64,000 nucleotides of DNA from Nocardioides limicola (GCF_016827675.1 NZ_JAERJA010000012.1:62001-126000); one strand, 5' to 3'; shown: positions 8,741 through 17,409, numbered from the stretch's first letter. The notes: generated from the letters alone by a model not told the origin. Numbers and translations: made by a program.

Positions 8741-8986
8741 ATGAGCGAACCGGTGGACGTGGCGATCAACACCGACTCGATCCGGTTGGGACAGTTCCTC
8801 AAACTGGCCAACCTGGTGGAGTCCGGTGCCGAGGCCAAGCCGGTGATCGCGGACGGCATGGTCACCGTCAACGGGGAACCGGAGACCCGTCGGGGTCGCC
8901 AGTTGCAGGTCGGCGACGTGGTGGGACTGGCCGGGCAGGCCGCCCGGGTCGCCGACGAGTCGGCGTACGACGACCTGCCCTGGTGA
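8741..8986 (+). CDS. Small S4-domain RNA-binding protein
   Basis: 81 residues, almost entirely one S4 domain: IRLGQFLKLANLVESGAEAK, then VTVNGEPETRRGRQLQVGDVV, the standard alpha-L RNA-binding motif. It resembles the stand-alone YbcJ/YaaA-type proteins that bind structured RNA, probably rRNA. It lies directly downstream of the DUF445 gene in the same direction. The RNA target is not predictable. Confidence 0.87.
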   Translation: MSEPVDVAINTDSIRLGQFLKLANLVESGAEAKPVIADGMVTVNGEPETRRGRQLQVGDVVGLAGQAARVADESAYDDLPW

Positions 8987-9006
8987 GCCCGGTCTGGTGA
9001 GGCTGC

Positions 9007-9375
9007 TCAGCTGACGGCGAGCAGGTCCACCACGAAGATCAGCGTCTCGCCCGGCTTGATCACGCCGCCGGCGCCCCGGTCGCCGTAGCCCAGGTGCGGG
9101 GGGATCACCAGCTGACGCCGGCCGCCCACCTTCATGCCCTGGACGCCGGTGTCCCAGCCGGAGATGACCTGACCGACGCCGAGGCGGAACTGCAGCGGGG
9201 TGCCTCGGTTGTAGGAGGCGTCGAACTCCTCGCCGGTCGAGTGCGCCACGCCCACGTAGTGCACCGACACGGTCGAGCCGGCGGTGGCCTCGGCGCCGTC
9301 CCCGACGGTCACCTCGGTGACCACGAGATCGGTCGGCGGGGTGGGGTCGGGGAACTCGATCTCGGGCTTCTGCAT
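9007..9375 (-). CDS. FKBP-type peptidyl-prolyl cis-trans isomerase
   Basis: 122 residues, a single FKBP domain without signal peptide, so cytosolic. The active-site pattern is intact: VSVHYVG, FDASYNRGTPLQFRLG, VISGWDTGVQGMKVGGRR, PPHLGYGDRG and LIFVVDLL. It catalyses proline isomerisation during folding. It lies 12 bases downstream of the CBS-domain gene, so the two probably share a transcript. Confidence 0.95.
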   Translation of the reverse strand: MQKPEIEFPDPTPPTDLVVTEVTVGDGAEATAGSTVSVHYVGVAHSTGEEFDASYNRGTPLQFRLGVGQVISGWDTGVQGMKVGGRRQLVIPPHLGYGDRGAGGVIKPGETLIFVVDLLAVS

Positions 9376-9387
9376 GAGGCTTCCTTC

Positions 9388-9819
9388 TCAGGTCTGGTGC
9401 ACGTAATGGTCGAGCTGATCGCGCTCGAACTCCAGTTCGCCGATGCGGTGCTTGACCACATCGCCGATGCTGATGATGCCAGTGAGTCGCCCGTCCTCGA
9501 CCACCGGGACGTGCCGGATCCGATGCTTGGTCATCTGCGCCATCAGCGCGTCGACCGCGTCGTCGGGGGTGCAGGTCTGCACCACCGTGGTCATGATCGC
9601 CGACACCGACCGATCCAGCAGGTCCGAGTCGTTGACCAACCGGCGCACCACGTCCCGCTCGCTGGCGATGCCGTCGACAGTGTCGCCGTCGGCGCTGACG
9701 ATCAGGGCGCCGACGTTGTGCTCGGCGAGCAGACCCACCAACTCTCGGACGGTGGCCTCGGGACGGACCGTCACCGTCTTGCGGTGGTCCTTGCCCTTGA
9801 GCACGTCACGGATTCGCAT
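9388..9819 (-). CDS. Two-CBS-domain protein
   Basis: 143 residues comprising two CBS repeats (about residues 8-65 and 75-130): TVRELVGLLAEHNVGALIVSADG / VDGIASERDVVRRL and AVDALMAQMTKHRIRHVPVVEDG / LTGIISIGDVVKHR. Paired CBS repeats form a Bateman module that binds adenosyl ligands such as AMP, ATP or S-adenosylmethionine. No effector domain is attached, so it is a free-standing sensor or partner of unknown target. It precedes the FKBP gene. Confidence 0.92.
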   Translation of the reverse strand: MRIRDVLKGKDHRKTVTVRPEATVRELVGLLAEHNVGALIVSADGDTVDGIASERDVVRRLVNDSDLLDRSVSAIMTTVVQTCTPDDAVDALMAQMTKHRIRHVPVVEDGRLTGIISIGDVVKHRIGELEFERDQLDHYVHQT

Positions 9820-9900
9820 CCAGGCCTCCTCGATCTCCTCATGTGCACTACGTCACATCAACGCTACACCGCAGCGGGCGTGCACGAGGGCGATGTCTGC

Positions 9901-10767
9901 TCAGCGTCGCCGGTGGGCGCTCATGTCGGTCACCGAGCCCGGCGGCTCGGGGCGGTCGTCGGGGTCGTCGGCGCTGTGGCGGCCGGTGCCCAGGAACGCC
10001 AGCGCTGCCTCGTGCAGATGCCCGTTGCTGGCCAGCGCGTTGCCGCCCCACGGACCCGGGTCACCGGCCAGGGAGGTGAACTGCCCGCCGGCCTCCCGGA
10101 CGATCACGTCCAGCGCGGCCATGTCGTAGAGCTCGAGCTCCGGTTCGCAGGCCAGGTCCACCGCCCCCTCGGCCAGCAGCATGTAGGACCAGAAGTCGCC
10201 GAAGCCACGGGTTCGCCAGCAGCGTCGGGACAACGCCAGGAAGTCCTCGAGCCGACCCCGCTCCTCCCAGCCGGACAGGGAACTGTAGGAGAGCGAGGCG
10301 TCCTCGAGACGGCGTACGTCGGAGACCTGGCAGCGCTCCGCCTTCAACAGCGACCGGCCGGTCCAGGTGCCGCTGCCCGACGCCGCCCACCAGCGCTTCT
10401 GCAGTTGGGGAGCGGAGACCACACCGAGGACCACCTCGCCGTCCACGGCCAGTGCGATCAGGGTGGCCCAGACCGGCACCCCGCGCACGAAGTTCTTGGT
10501 GCCGTCGATCGGGTCGATGATCCATTGGCGCTGGCTGTGCCCGGTGCTGCCCGTCTCCTCGCCGACCACCGCGTCCCGGGAACGGACCCGGGACAGGGTG
10601 CGCCGGATGGCGTCCTCCACGGACTGGTCGGCGTCGCTGACCGGCGTCAGGTCGGGCTTGCTCATCACGTGCAGGTCCAGGGCCTTGAACCGGGCCTGGG
10701 TCAACGAGTCCGCGTCGTCGGCCAACAGGTGGGCCAGTCGCAGGTCGTCGGTGTAGTCGGTGGGCAT
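9901..10767 (-). CDS. hisN: Histidinol-phosphatase, inositol-monophosphatase family
   Basis: 288 residues from the ATG at 10767. The inositol monophosphatase superfamily metal sites are clear: GEETGSTG, WIIDPIDGTKNFVRG and YDMAALDVIVREAGG. DLTPVSDADQSVEDAIRRTL near the N-terminus and close similarity to actinobacterial HisN point to histidinol-phosphate as substrate, the penultimate step of histidine synthesis. The acidic C-terminal tail is not conserved. It follows rsgA and aroA on the same strand after 88 bases. The exact substrate is homology-based. Confidence 0.87.
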   Translation of the reverse strand: MPTDYTDDLRLAHLLADDADSLTQARFKALDLHVMSKPDLTPVSDADQSVEDAIRRTLSRVRSRDAVVGEETGSTGHSQRQWIIDPIDGTKNFVRGVPVWATLIALAVDGEVVLGVVSAPQLQKRWWAASGSGTWTGRSLLKAERCQVSDVRRLEDASLSYSSLSGWEERGRLEDFLALSRRCWRTRGFGDFWSYMLLAEGAVDLACEPELELYDMAALDVIVREAGGQFTSLAGDPGPWGGNALASNGHLHEAALAFLGTGRHSADDPDDRPEPPGSVTDMSAHRRR

Positions 10768-10774
10768 GCTGCCA

Positions 10775-10780
10775 AGGGTA
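10775..10780 (-). promoter_or_regulatory. Putative -10 of hisN
   Basis: On the minus strand TACCCT is followed by seven bases and the ATG of hisN; the same hexamer stands before aroA. Confidence 0.4.
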
Positions 10781-10855
10781 GGGGTACCCGGTCTCGACCG
10801 GCTCGACCGCGGGGCCTCGGCGTCCTCGCCGGTCGGGCTGCGCCCCGCCCGGCGC

Positions 10856-11845
10856 TCAGTCGCCGGGGGTGCGTTCGCGGGCTTCCAGCAGCCGCCGGAA
10901 CGACTCGACCCGGTCCGGGTCGGTGGTGCCCGCAGCCAGCGCGGTGTCCAGGCCGCACTCGGGCTCCCCACGGCCGTGGCTGCACCCCCGCGGGCACTCC
11001 TCGGTCATCTCGTCCAGGTCCGGGAACGCCTCGATCAGGGTGTCCGGGTCCACGTGAGCCAGCCCGAAGGAGCGGATCCCGGGGGTGTCGATGATCCATC
11101 CGCCGCCCGGCAGCGGCAGCATCAGCGCCGAGGTGGAGGTGTGCCGGCCGCGGCCGGTGACCGCATTGACATGGCCCACCTCCCGGTCGGCGTCGGGGAC
11201 CAAGGCATTCACCAGCGTCGACTTGCCCACGCCGCTGTGGCCGACGAGCACGCTGATGCGCCCGGTCAGGTGCTCCCGCACCTCGCTGAGGTCGCCGCCG
11301 CGCTGGGTCACCACCCACGGAACGCCGAGCGACCGGTACGTCGACAGCAAGGTCTCCGGGTCGGCCAGATCCGCCTTGGTCAGGCACAGCAGCGGTCGCA
11401 GACCGGAGTCATAGGCGGCCACCAGGGCACGGTCGATCAGCCGGGGGCGGGGCTCGGGGTCGGCCAGCGCGGTCACCACCACCAGCTGCTCTGCGTTGGA
11501 GACCAGCACCCGCTCCACCGGGTCGTCGTCGTCGGCGCTGCGCCGCAGCACCGTGGTGCGGGGAGTGACCGTGACGATCCGCGCCAGCGTGCCGTCCTCG
11601 CCGCTGGTGTCGCCGACCACCCGGACCCGATCTCCGACCACCACGCCCTTGCGACCCAGCGGCCTGGCCTTCACGGCCATCACCTTCCGGTCACCGATGC
11701 GGAGCGTGAACCGGCCACGGTCGACGGTCAGCACCAGCGCATCCACGGCGTCGGTGTGCTCGGGCCGCTCCTTGGTGCGCGGACGGGTCCGCCGCCGGGG
11801 GCGCTCGTAGTGCTCCGGGTCCTGGTCGGTGTACCGATGGGTCAT
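10856..11845 (-). CDS. rsgA: Ribosome small subunit-dependent GTPase RsgA
   Basis: 329 residues with the circularly permuted GTPase order unique to the RsgA/YjeQ family: G4 (LTKADL), then G1 (GHSGVGKST), then G3 (DTPGIRSFG). An OB-fold precedes it and a zinc motif (ECPRGCSHGRGEPEC) follows. The N-terminus is extended and arginine-rich, probably for rRNA contact. RsgA acts late in 30S maturation. It starts four bases after the aroA stop, so the two are cotranscribed, as in M. tuberculosis (Rv3227/Rv3228). Confidence 0.95.
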   Translation of the reverse strand: MTHRYTDQDPEHYERPRRRTRPRTKERPEHTDAVDALVLTVDRGRFTLRIGDRKVMAVKARPLGRKGVVVGDRVRVVGDTSGEDGTLARIVTVTPRTTVLRRSADDDDPVERVLVSNAEQLVVVTALADPEPRPRLIDRALVAAYDSGLRPLLCLTKADLADPETLLSTYRSLGVPWVVTQRGGDLSEVREHLTGRISVLVGHSGVGKSTLVNALVPDADREVGHVNAVTGRGRHTSTSALMLPLPGGGWIIDTPGIRSFGLAHVDPDTLIEAFPDLDEMTEECPRGCSHGRGEPECGLDTALAAGTTDPDRVESFRRLLEARERTPGD

Positions 11846-11849
11846 GGCA

Positions 11850-13163
11850 TCAGTTCCACAGCCTCGACCAGGCGTCCGCGAAGTCCGGGAACGTCTTCGA
11901 GGTGGTGCCGATGTCCTCCACCAGTACGTCGTCGACGGCTGCCGCCAGGATCACGCCGGCATGCGCCATCCGATGGTCGGCGTAGGTGTGGAAGATGCCC
12001 CCGTGCAGCGGTGCCGGCGCGATGTCGAGTCCGTCCGGGTGCTCGGTGACAGCGGCCCCCAGGGCGGTGAGTTCGGTGGCCAGCGCAGCCAACCGGTCGG
12101 TCTCGTGGCCGCGGATGTGGGCCACACCCCGCAGTCGGGAGGGGGTCTCGGCCACCGCACAGAGCGCGGCGATCGCCGGCGTCAGTTCCCCGATGTCGTG
12201 CAGGTCGAGGTCGACGCCCTGGAGTCGGCCGCTGCCCGCGACCCGGAGGCCCGCCTCGGTGCGGTCGACCGTGCAGCCCATCCGGGCCAGGATGTCGCGG
12301 AGTTCGTCACCGGGCTGGGTGGTGCTGGCCGGCCAGTCCCGGACGGTGACGGTGCCACCGGAGACCGCAGCCAGTGCCAGGAAGGGGGCGGCGTTGGACA
12401 GGTCCGGCTCGATGACGGTGTCCAGGGCCGCGATCGGGCCGGGCGCCACCCGCCACCGGTTCGCCTCCTCGGTCACCTGCACCCCCCGCTCCCGCAGCAT
12501 CGCCACCGTCATCTCGATGTGCGGCAGGGAGGGCACCGGCTTGCCGTCGTGGCGTACGTCGACACCGTCGGCGTAGCGGGCACCGGCCAGCAGCAGCGCG
12601 GAGATGAACTGGGAGGACGACGAGGCATCGATGACGACGACGCCGCCGGGCACGGTCCCGGCGCCGTGCACGGTGAACGGCAGGGCGCCGCGGCCGGCAT
12701 CCTCGATCGTGACACCCAGGGTGCGCAGCGCCTCGAGCATCTGCCCGACCGGCCGGGTGCGCATGTGTGGGTCGCCGTCGAACCCGATCCGGCCCCGGTT
12801 CAGCGCGGCGATCGGCGGCACGAACCGCATCACGGTGCCGGCCAGCCCACAGTCGATCTCGGCGGCTGCGGAGTCCCAGGTGGCCGGGGTCACCTGCCAG
12901 TCATCGCCCTCGGTGTCGATCTCGGCGCCCAACGCGCGGAGTGCCGCTGCCATCAGCAGAGTGTCCCGTGACCGCAGGGCACGGCGTACCACTGACGGGC
13001 CGTCGGCCAGGGCGGCGAGCAGCAACGCCCGGTTGGCCAGCGACTTGGACCCGGGCAGCGACACGGTCGCCGAGATGGGCTGCCGGGCGCGCGGTGCCGG
13101 CCAGGGGTTGGCAGGCAGGTCGGCAGGGAGGTCGGCCAGCGGGGTGGTCGGGGGGGTGGTCAC
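11850..13163 (-). CDS. aroA: 3-phosphoshikimate 1-carboxyvinyltransferase (EPSP synthase)
   Basis: 437 residues from the GTG at 13163. [17 protein letters not shown] is the phosphoshikimate-binding signature and [16 protein letters not shown] the C-terminal active-site motif. The enzyme joins phosphoenolpyruvate to shikimate-3-phosphate in the aromatic amino acid pathway. A TTG nine bases upstream is an alternative start, but the -10-like TACCCT eight bases before the GTG favours the latter. First gene of an aroA-rsgA unit. Confidence 0.95.
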   Translation of the reverse strand: MTTPPTTPLADLPADLPANPWPAPRARQPISATVSLPGSKSLANRALLLAALADGPSVVRRALRSRDTLLMAAALRALGAEIDTEGDDWQVTPATWDSAAAEIDCGLAGTVMRFVPPIAALNRGRIGFDGDPHMRTRPVGQMLEALRTLGVTIEDAGRGALPFTVHGAGTVPGGVVVIDASSSSQFISALLLAGARYADGVDVRHDGKPVPSLPHIEMTVAMLRERGVQVTEEANRWRVAPGPIAALDTVIEPDLSNAAPFLALAAVSGGTVTVRDWPASTTQPGDELRDILARMGCTVDRTEAGLRVAGSGRLQGVDLDLHDIGELTPAIAALCAVAETPSRLRGVAHIRGHETDRLAALATELTALGAAVTEHPDGLDIAPAPLHGGIFHTYADHRMAHAGVILAAAVDDVLVEDIGTTSKTFPDFADAWSRLWN

Positions 13164-13171
13164 GAGGTCCA

Positions 13172-13177
13172 AGGGTA
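13172..13177 (-). promoter_or_regulatory. Putative -10 of aroA-rsgA
   Basis: Minus-strand TACCCT, eight bases before the GTG at 13163. Confidence 0.4.
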
Positions 13178-13220
13178 GTGGGGTGAGTAGGGGAGCGTAG
13201 TGGGGTGGCCCGGCCGTGCC

Positions 13221-14780
13221 TCACACCGCGAGGGTGGCGGTGTTGTTGCTCGGATCCGGGTCCTGGACATCCCCGTCGGGGGCCACCGTGGCGGTCACCG
13301 TGGTGAGTCGGAGCAGGTTGCCGAAGACGAAGGTGAAGTCGCCGTCCTCGGTGACCGTGCAGGTCGCCTCGGTGCCCGAGACCGTGCAGCCGTCGGGGGC
13401 TCGGCGGATCGGCCGTTGCCCGTCGTGGCTGACGGTCAAGGTGGCGGTCACCCCCGGGGTCAGGCCGGTGACGGTGGCGGTCACCCGAGCCACCAGCAGG
13501 CCGGTCACCAGGCCGCCGCTGTCGCGGAGGGTGACGCCCAGGTCGACGAACACGGGCTCGGGCTCAGGCTCAGGCTCGGGCTCGGGCTCCGGCTCGGGCT
13601 CCGGCTCCGGGGACGGTGACGGGGTGGGCGACGGCGACTGGGTGGGGGGCGCGGCCGTCGGTGGCGGAGTGGTCGGTGCCGGCGTGGTGGGTGCCGGCGT
13701 GGTCGGTGCCGGGGACGCTGCCGGGGGTGGCGTGGTCACCGGCTCTGGTTCTGGTTCTGGCTCCGGCTCCGGGTCGGCCGTCGGTGAGCGCTCCGCCGGT
13801 GCCTGCGGACTGGTGGCGGCCGGTGGTTGGGTGACGGGGGCGTCGTCGTCGCCGATGTTGAGCGCCACGAAGGTGCCGCCCGCAACCACCGCCGCCGCAG
13901 CCACGCCGGCCACTGCACTGGTCGGGCCGTTGCTGAGCACCACATCCCGGCCTCGCTCCAGCAGGAACAGCAGCCCGCCCTTGGCCACCAACCCTGAGGT
14001 GGCCGCCAGGTAGCCGGTGGCTGCGGTGCCCAACAGCAGCGGAGCCAGCAGGGCGGACAGGTTCGAGTTCACTTCGGTCAACTCGAGGTAGATCGCCATG
14101 CACTTGCGGCACTCGTCCAGGTGCGCCTCGACCTTGGTGGCGTCCCGGCGGGAGATCCCGTCACGGACGTAGGCCCCCAGATGGTCATGGGTCCACCGGC
14201 AGGTGTCGTCCTCCATCTCCTGGATGTGCATGTTCAGGAACGCCTGCCGCAACCCCTCACGGGCCCGGTAGGCCAGGGCCGCCACCGAGTTGGCGGTCAT
14301 CCCCAGCAGCGGGGCCACCTCAGCCGGCTTGTGCCCCTCGACCTCGGTGTGCCACAGGACCAACTGCCAGCGTTCCGGGAGCGAGGCGAACGCCTTCGCC
14401 GCCGCCGCACTCTCGAAGCCCTCGATGGCGGTGTCCTGGAACGGGACGCCGGGGTCGAACGCCTCGAGGTCGTCGGTGGTGTGCAGCTTCTTGCCGGCGC
14501 GGATCTTGTCGATGTGCAGGCGGCGGACCGAGGTCAGCAGGTAGGCGCGGAAGGCCACATCCGGACCACCCCCGCGCTGCAGCACTCCGAGCACCTTCGC
14601 GAACGCATCCGAGACCAGGTCGTCGACGTCCCCGGCGGAGACCAGTTGGCGGGCCAGCCGACGCGCCGCCTCGACGTGACGGGCGAAGAGGTCGCCGTAG
14701 GCGTCGAGGTCCCCACCCCGCACGGCCGAGATCAGTTCGGCGTCTGCGGGGCCATCGAGGCGGGGAAGGGCTGTGCTCAC
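13221..14780 (-). CDS. Membrane-anchored ECF sigma factor with fused anti-sigma-like zinc finger
   Basis: 519 residues from a GTG. Residues 15-90 are sigma region 2 and 125-180 region 4 (LPERWQLVLWHTEVEG, GMTANSVAALAYRAREGLR). A zinc-finger anti-sigma motif follows (C194, H220, C224, C227). Two hydrophobic segments (about 243-260 and 289-308), a Pro/Thr/Glu-rich stretch with EP runs to residue 409, and an extracellular beta-rich DUF11/CARDB-like domain complete it. The order is therefore sigma, anti-sigma, membrane, sensor in one chain, as in ECF groups reported with C-terminal membrane extensions. Release of the sigma part by proteolysis or a conformational switch is inferred. It overlaps the start region of the divergent GGDEF-like gene. 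Confidence 0.88.
   Translation of the reverse strand: MSTALPRLDGPADAELISAVRGGDLDAYGDLFARHVEAARRLARQLVSAGDVDDLVSDAFAKVLGVLQRGGGPDVAFRAYLLTSVRRLHIDKIRAGKKLHTTDDLEAFDPGVPFQDTAIEGFESAAAAKAFASLPERWQLVLWHTEVEGHKPAEVAPLLGMTANSVAALAYRAREGLRQAFLNMHIQEMEDDTCRWTHDHLGAYVRDGISRRDATKVEAHLDECRKCMAIYLELTEVNSNLSALLAPLLLGTAATGYLAATSGLVAKGGLLFLLERGRDVVLSNGPTSAVAGVAAAAVVAGGTFVALNIGDDDAPVTQPPAATSPQAPAERSPTADPEPEPEPEPEPVTTPPPAASPAPTTPAPTTPAPTTPPPTAAPPTQSPSPTPSPSPEPEPEPEPEPEPEPEPEPVFVDLGVTLRDSGGLVTGLLVARVTATVTGLTPGVTATLTVSHDGQRPIRRAPDGCTVSGTEATCTVTEDGDFTFVFGNLLRLTTVTATVAPDGDVQDPDPSNNTATLAV
13554..13610 (-). repeat. EP-codon microsatellite inside the membrane sigma factor
   Basis: Six-base repeats encoding Glu-Pro dipeptides, residues 391-409 of the host gene; a shorter run encodes residues 337-347. 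Length variation by slippage would change the wall-spanning linker without breaking the frame. Confidence 0.75.
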
Positions 14781-14994
14781 GCAGCCCTCAACGATCCAGT
14801 CGGTCTTGAATCACGCCCTATTTTCTCACGCGCGTGCGAATGCGGCACCGAAACGAGTCGGAAACCCGAGGCGTGACCCGATCGAAATCTTTCTCCGAAC
14901 TCGCGTCATGGGGGCTGCTGAGGTCGGTCTCATCAGTAGATCCGCGGACCAACGGATCACCGAGACGGACACCGAGGGGGTCAGGAGAGTGGGA

Positions 14995-15705
14995 TTGTTC
15001 GCAACGCGACAACGCCCCTCCCGGGGTCCCGAGGCAGGGACGGACCTGTCCTCGAGGCAGCGGGCGGCACTGCCGCCTGGCTTCGAGGCAGTAGGGGAGG
15101 CCCTTGCCTCGGGATCAGACCCTTCGGAGGCCGCCGCGGAGGTGGGCACGAGATTGGCCGAGGACGGCATGTCGCTCCACGAGGCACTGGCGACGTTGCG
15201 GGAGGCAACGCAGCTGGTGACCGGAGCGGATCCCGAGTTCGGCGTCACTCATGCGCTCAGCGTGGCTTGGAGTGAGGTCACGTTGGCGCTTGTCCACCAG
15301 ATGTCGTGCGAGGACCCAGTCACCGGGCTGTCCAGCACGGCGCACCTGCGCAGCCGGCTCTCGGAGCTCTACCGGGGAGGGCTCCGAGAGCCGGCTGGCG
15401 CACGTGGTCACGCGATCGTCGTGATCGAGGATCTGGCGGCGCCGGCCGACGATCCGATCTCGCACGCGCTGCACGCGGCCCGCGTCGGGCACCTGGCGCG
15501 CACCGTCTTCGCCGGCCCCGAGACCGTCGCCCGGGGCGGGAACAGTCGCGTCCTGGTGCTCACCGAGCGTGACGAGATGCTCGGTCGCCGGGTCGCGCTG
15601 TTGCGTCGGATGCTCGGTGACCGCAACGTCCGGGTCTGGATCGAGGGCCTGCCCTCCACGGACGTCGGTGCCGGACTTCTGGTCGAGGAGCTCGCCCGCA
15701 CCTGA
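14995..15705 (+). CDS. Degenerate GGDEF-like protein
   Basis: About 236 residues. DPVTGLSSTAHLRSRLSELYR resembles the DxLTGLxNR entry of a GGDEF domain, but no GGDEF active-site tetrapeptide follows, so diguanylate cyclase activity is unlikely. The N-terminal half is helical (EVGTRLAEDGMSLHEALATLREATQL). The start is uncertain: AGGAG at 14983-14987 is seven bases before the TTG at 14995, whereas the GTG at 14989 is too close to it, and the frame is open farther upstream. The HMCES/YedK gene follows 17 bases after the stop. Function unknown. Confidence 0.65.
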   Translation: MFATRQRPSRGPEAGTDLSSRQRAALPPGFEAVGEALASGSDPSEAAAEVGTRLAEDGMSLHEALATLREATQLVTGADPEFGVTHALSVAWSEVTLALVHQMSCEDPVTGLSSTAHLRSRLSELYRGGLREPAGARGHAIVVIEDLAAPADDPISHALHAARVGHLARTVFAGPETVARGGNSRVLVLTERDEMLGRRVALLRRMLGDRNVRVWIEGLPSTDVGAGLLVEELART

Positions 15706-15709
15706 GCCC

Positions 15710-15715
15710 TATGCT
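15710..15715 (+). promoter_or_regulatory. Putative -10 of the HMCES/YedK gene
   Basis: TATGCT, seven bases before the ATG at 15723. The start is fixed by the invariant Cys2, so this is a strong leaderless candidate. Confidence 0.5.
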
Positions 15716-15722
15716 GGGGCGC

Positions 15723-16490
15723 ATGTGTGGGCGGTACGCATCGAGTCGGCGACCCGAGGATCTGATCGAGGAGTTCGAGGTCGATCAGCCTCGCATCGCC
15801 GCACCGCTGGCCGCCGACTACAACGTCGCGCCGACCAAGGAGGTGTACGCCGTCCTGGAGCGGCCACCCCGGGCAGCGGAGGAGCCGGAGCGGCAGCTGC
15901 GGGTGCTCACCTGGGGGCTGGTGCCGTCGTGGGCGAAGGACCCGTCGATCGGCTCCCGGCTGATCAACGCGCGTGTCGAGACGCTCGCCGAGAAGCCCGC
16001 GTTCCGCAAGGCGCTCGGCGTACGTCGCTGCTTGTTGCCCGCTGACGGCTACTACGAGTGGTATGCCACCGACCGCACCGATGCCCGCGGCAAGCCGGTC
16101 AAGCAACCGTTCTTCATCCGTCCCAGCGACTCCGGCACCCTGGCGATGGCCGGGCTGTATGAGATCTGGCGGGACCCCACCCGCGCCGAGGGCGACCCGG
16201 CCGCCTTCCGGTGGACCTCGACCGTGATCACCACCGAGGCCACCGACGACCTCGGTCGGATCCACGACCGGATGCCGATGATGCTCGACCCCGAGGCCCG
16301 CAGTGCCTGGCTGGACCCGCGGCTGACCTCGGCCGCCGACGCGCTGGCGCTGCTCAGTCCGGCCGCTCCCGGCCGACTGGTGGCCTACCCGGTCTCCACC
16401 GCGGTCGGCAACGTCCGCAACAACGGTCCGGAACTGGTCGAACCAATGCCCGCCGAGCCCACCTCTGCCGGAGAGGTCCCGAGTCCGTGA
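15723..16490 (+). CDS. SOS response-associated peptidase family protein (HMCES/YedK)
   Basis: 255 residues starting MCGRYASS. Cys2, exposed after methionine removal, is the residue that forms a stable thiazolidine crosslink with abasic sites in single-stranded DNA. Other family positions are present: YNVAPT, TWGLVPSWAKD, INARVETLAEKPAFR, CLLPADGYYEWY and DRMPMML. It shields abasic DNA at replication forks. The C-terminal residues and stop codon lie inside a 38-bp repeat (16456-16493) recurring past a decayed GntR fragment. The M. tuberculosis counterpart (Rv3226c) also lies beside aroA and sigH. Confidence 0.93.
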   Translation: MCGRYASSRRPEDLIEEFEVDQPRIAAPLAADYNVAPTKEVYAVLERPPRAAEEPERQLRVLTWGLVPSWAKDPSIGSRLINARVETLAEKPAFRKALGVRRCLLPADGYYEWYATDRTDARGKPVKQPFFIRPSDSGTLAMAGLYEIWRDPTRAEGDPAAFRWTSTVITTEATDDLGRIHDRMPMMLDPEARSAWLDPRLTSAADALALLSPAAPGRLVAYPVSTAVGNVRNNGPELVEPMPAEPTSAGEVPSP

Positions 16491-16493
16491 GGC
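16456..16493 (+). repeat. 38-bp direct repeat, copy 1
   Basis: Matches 16710-16747 with two mismatches. It contains the hairpin ACCTCT-GCCGG-AGAGGT. It lies over the end of the HMCES/YedK gene. Confidence 0.85.
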
Positions 16494-16509
16494 CGGTGGC
16501 CCTTCGCGG

Positions 16510-16707
16510 TTGAGGGGCTGCACCGATGAACAGATCGTCGGCGGCGCTCTCGGAGAAGAGGAGCGCGCTCCGCCAACCAGCGAGCTCGCTGCCTTCTCCC
16601 GCATCAACCCCGCTACCGCAGCGAAGGGCGTGAACCTGCTCGTCGAGAAGGGCGTTCTGTACCAGCGCCGCGGGTCCTACGCCAGGCTGCGCAGAACGAT
16701 CGCGTAG
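16510..16707 (+). pseudogene. Remnant of a GntR (YtrA-like) regulator
   Basis: 65 codons from a TTG. TSELAAFSRINPATAAKG and LVEKGVLYQRRG match the winged helix-turn-helix of short YtrA-type GntR regulators (usually about 120 residues, with FHRINPATAAKG and GxxYKRRG). The segment before it (DEQIVGGALGEEER) looks like the family's first helix with an internal deletion, and the C-terminal helices are missing. The fragment sits exactly between two 38-bp direct repeats, so it is probably a relic of a duplication or insertion. It might be expressed but is unlikely to be functional. Confidence 0.65.
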
Positions 16708-16709
16708 CG

Positions 16710-16747
16710 GAGCCCACCTCTACCGGAGAGGTCCCGAGTCCGCGAGG
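16710..16747 (+). repeat. 38-bp direct repeat, copy 2
   Basis: Second copy of 16456-16493 with two substitutions, carrying the hairpin ACCTCT-ACCGG-AGAGGT. It ends at the promoter region of the next hydrolase. Confidence 0.85.
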
Positions 16748-16755
16748 ATGGTGCC

Positions 16756-17403
16756 GTGCCCCAGGAGATGATCATCGACACCCCGCACGGCGACGGACGA
16801 CTGGTGGTCAATCGCGCCCGGCGGCCGGAGACGACACTGCTGCTCAGCCATGGCGCCGGCAACGGCATCGACACCCCGGATCTGGAGGCGCTGGCCACCA
16901 ACCTGCCCCGGTTGGGGATCACCGTGCTCCGGTTCGAGCAGCCGTGGCGGGTGGCCGGCAAGAAGGTCGCCAGCGCACCAGGCACCCTCGACGAGGGGCT
17001 GATCGCGGCCGCGAACCGGATCCGCACCCGGACTCCGCTGGTGGTCGGTGGCCGCTCGGCAGGAGCCCGGTCCGCGGTCCGGTGCGCCCGGGCACTGGGG
17101 GCGGCCGGCGCGCTGGCCCTGGCCTTCCCGTTGCACCCGCCGGGCAAGCCGGAGAAGTCGCGCCTGGACGAACTCACCGCTGCCCGGGTGCCGACCATGG
17201 TGATCCAGGGCGAGCGAGACCCGTTCGGTCGGCCCGAGGAGTTCCCGCGCGGAGTCGACCTGGCGGTCGTGCCCGGCGCCGACCACAGCTTCCGGGTGCC
17301 CAAGAGTGCCGAAATCACCCAGGACCAGGCGCTGGCCATCATCGTCGAGGCGACCCTGGAGTGGATGATGCGCGACGTGATGGGGAATGACCCGGACGCC
17401 TGA
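16756..17403 (+). CDS. Alpha/beta hydrolase of the KANSL3/TEX30-like type
   Basis: 215 residues from the GTG at 16756; GAGGAT is six bases upstream. LLLSHGAGNGIDTPDLEAL gives the oxyanion loop, VVGGRSAGARSAVRCA the nucleophile serine (GRSAG), QGERDPFGRPEE the acid, and VVPGADHSFRVP the histidine, so the triad is complete. These small cytosolic hydrolases have no assigned substrate. The sigR autoregulatory promoter lies within its last codons. Confidence 0.82.
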   Translation: MPQEMIIDTPHGDGRLVVNRARRPETTLLLSHGAGNGIDTPDLEALATNLPRLGITVLRFEQPWRVAGKKVASAPGTLDEGLIAAANRIRTRTPLVVGGRSAGARSAVRCARALGAAGALALAFPLHPPGKPEKSRLDELTAARVPTMVIQGERDPFGRPEEFPRGVDLAVVPGADHSFRVPKSAEITQDQALAIIVEATLEWMMRDVMGNDPDA

Positions 17404-17409
17404 CGCGTT
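17383..17409 (+). promoter_or_regulatory. Sigma-R-type promoter of sigR (distal)
   Basis: GGGAAT (17383-17388), 18 bases, then GTT (17407-17409) reproduces the GGAAT-N18-GTT consensus of SigR/SigH. Transcription should begin near 17415. This implies autoregulation under thiol-oxidative stress. Confidence 0.8.

Noticed and set aside
14995..15705. Active diguanylate cyclase
   Set aside because: Only the opening motif of a GGDEF domain is recognisable; the GGDEF signature itself is missing.
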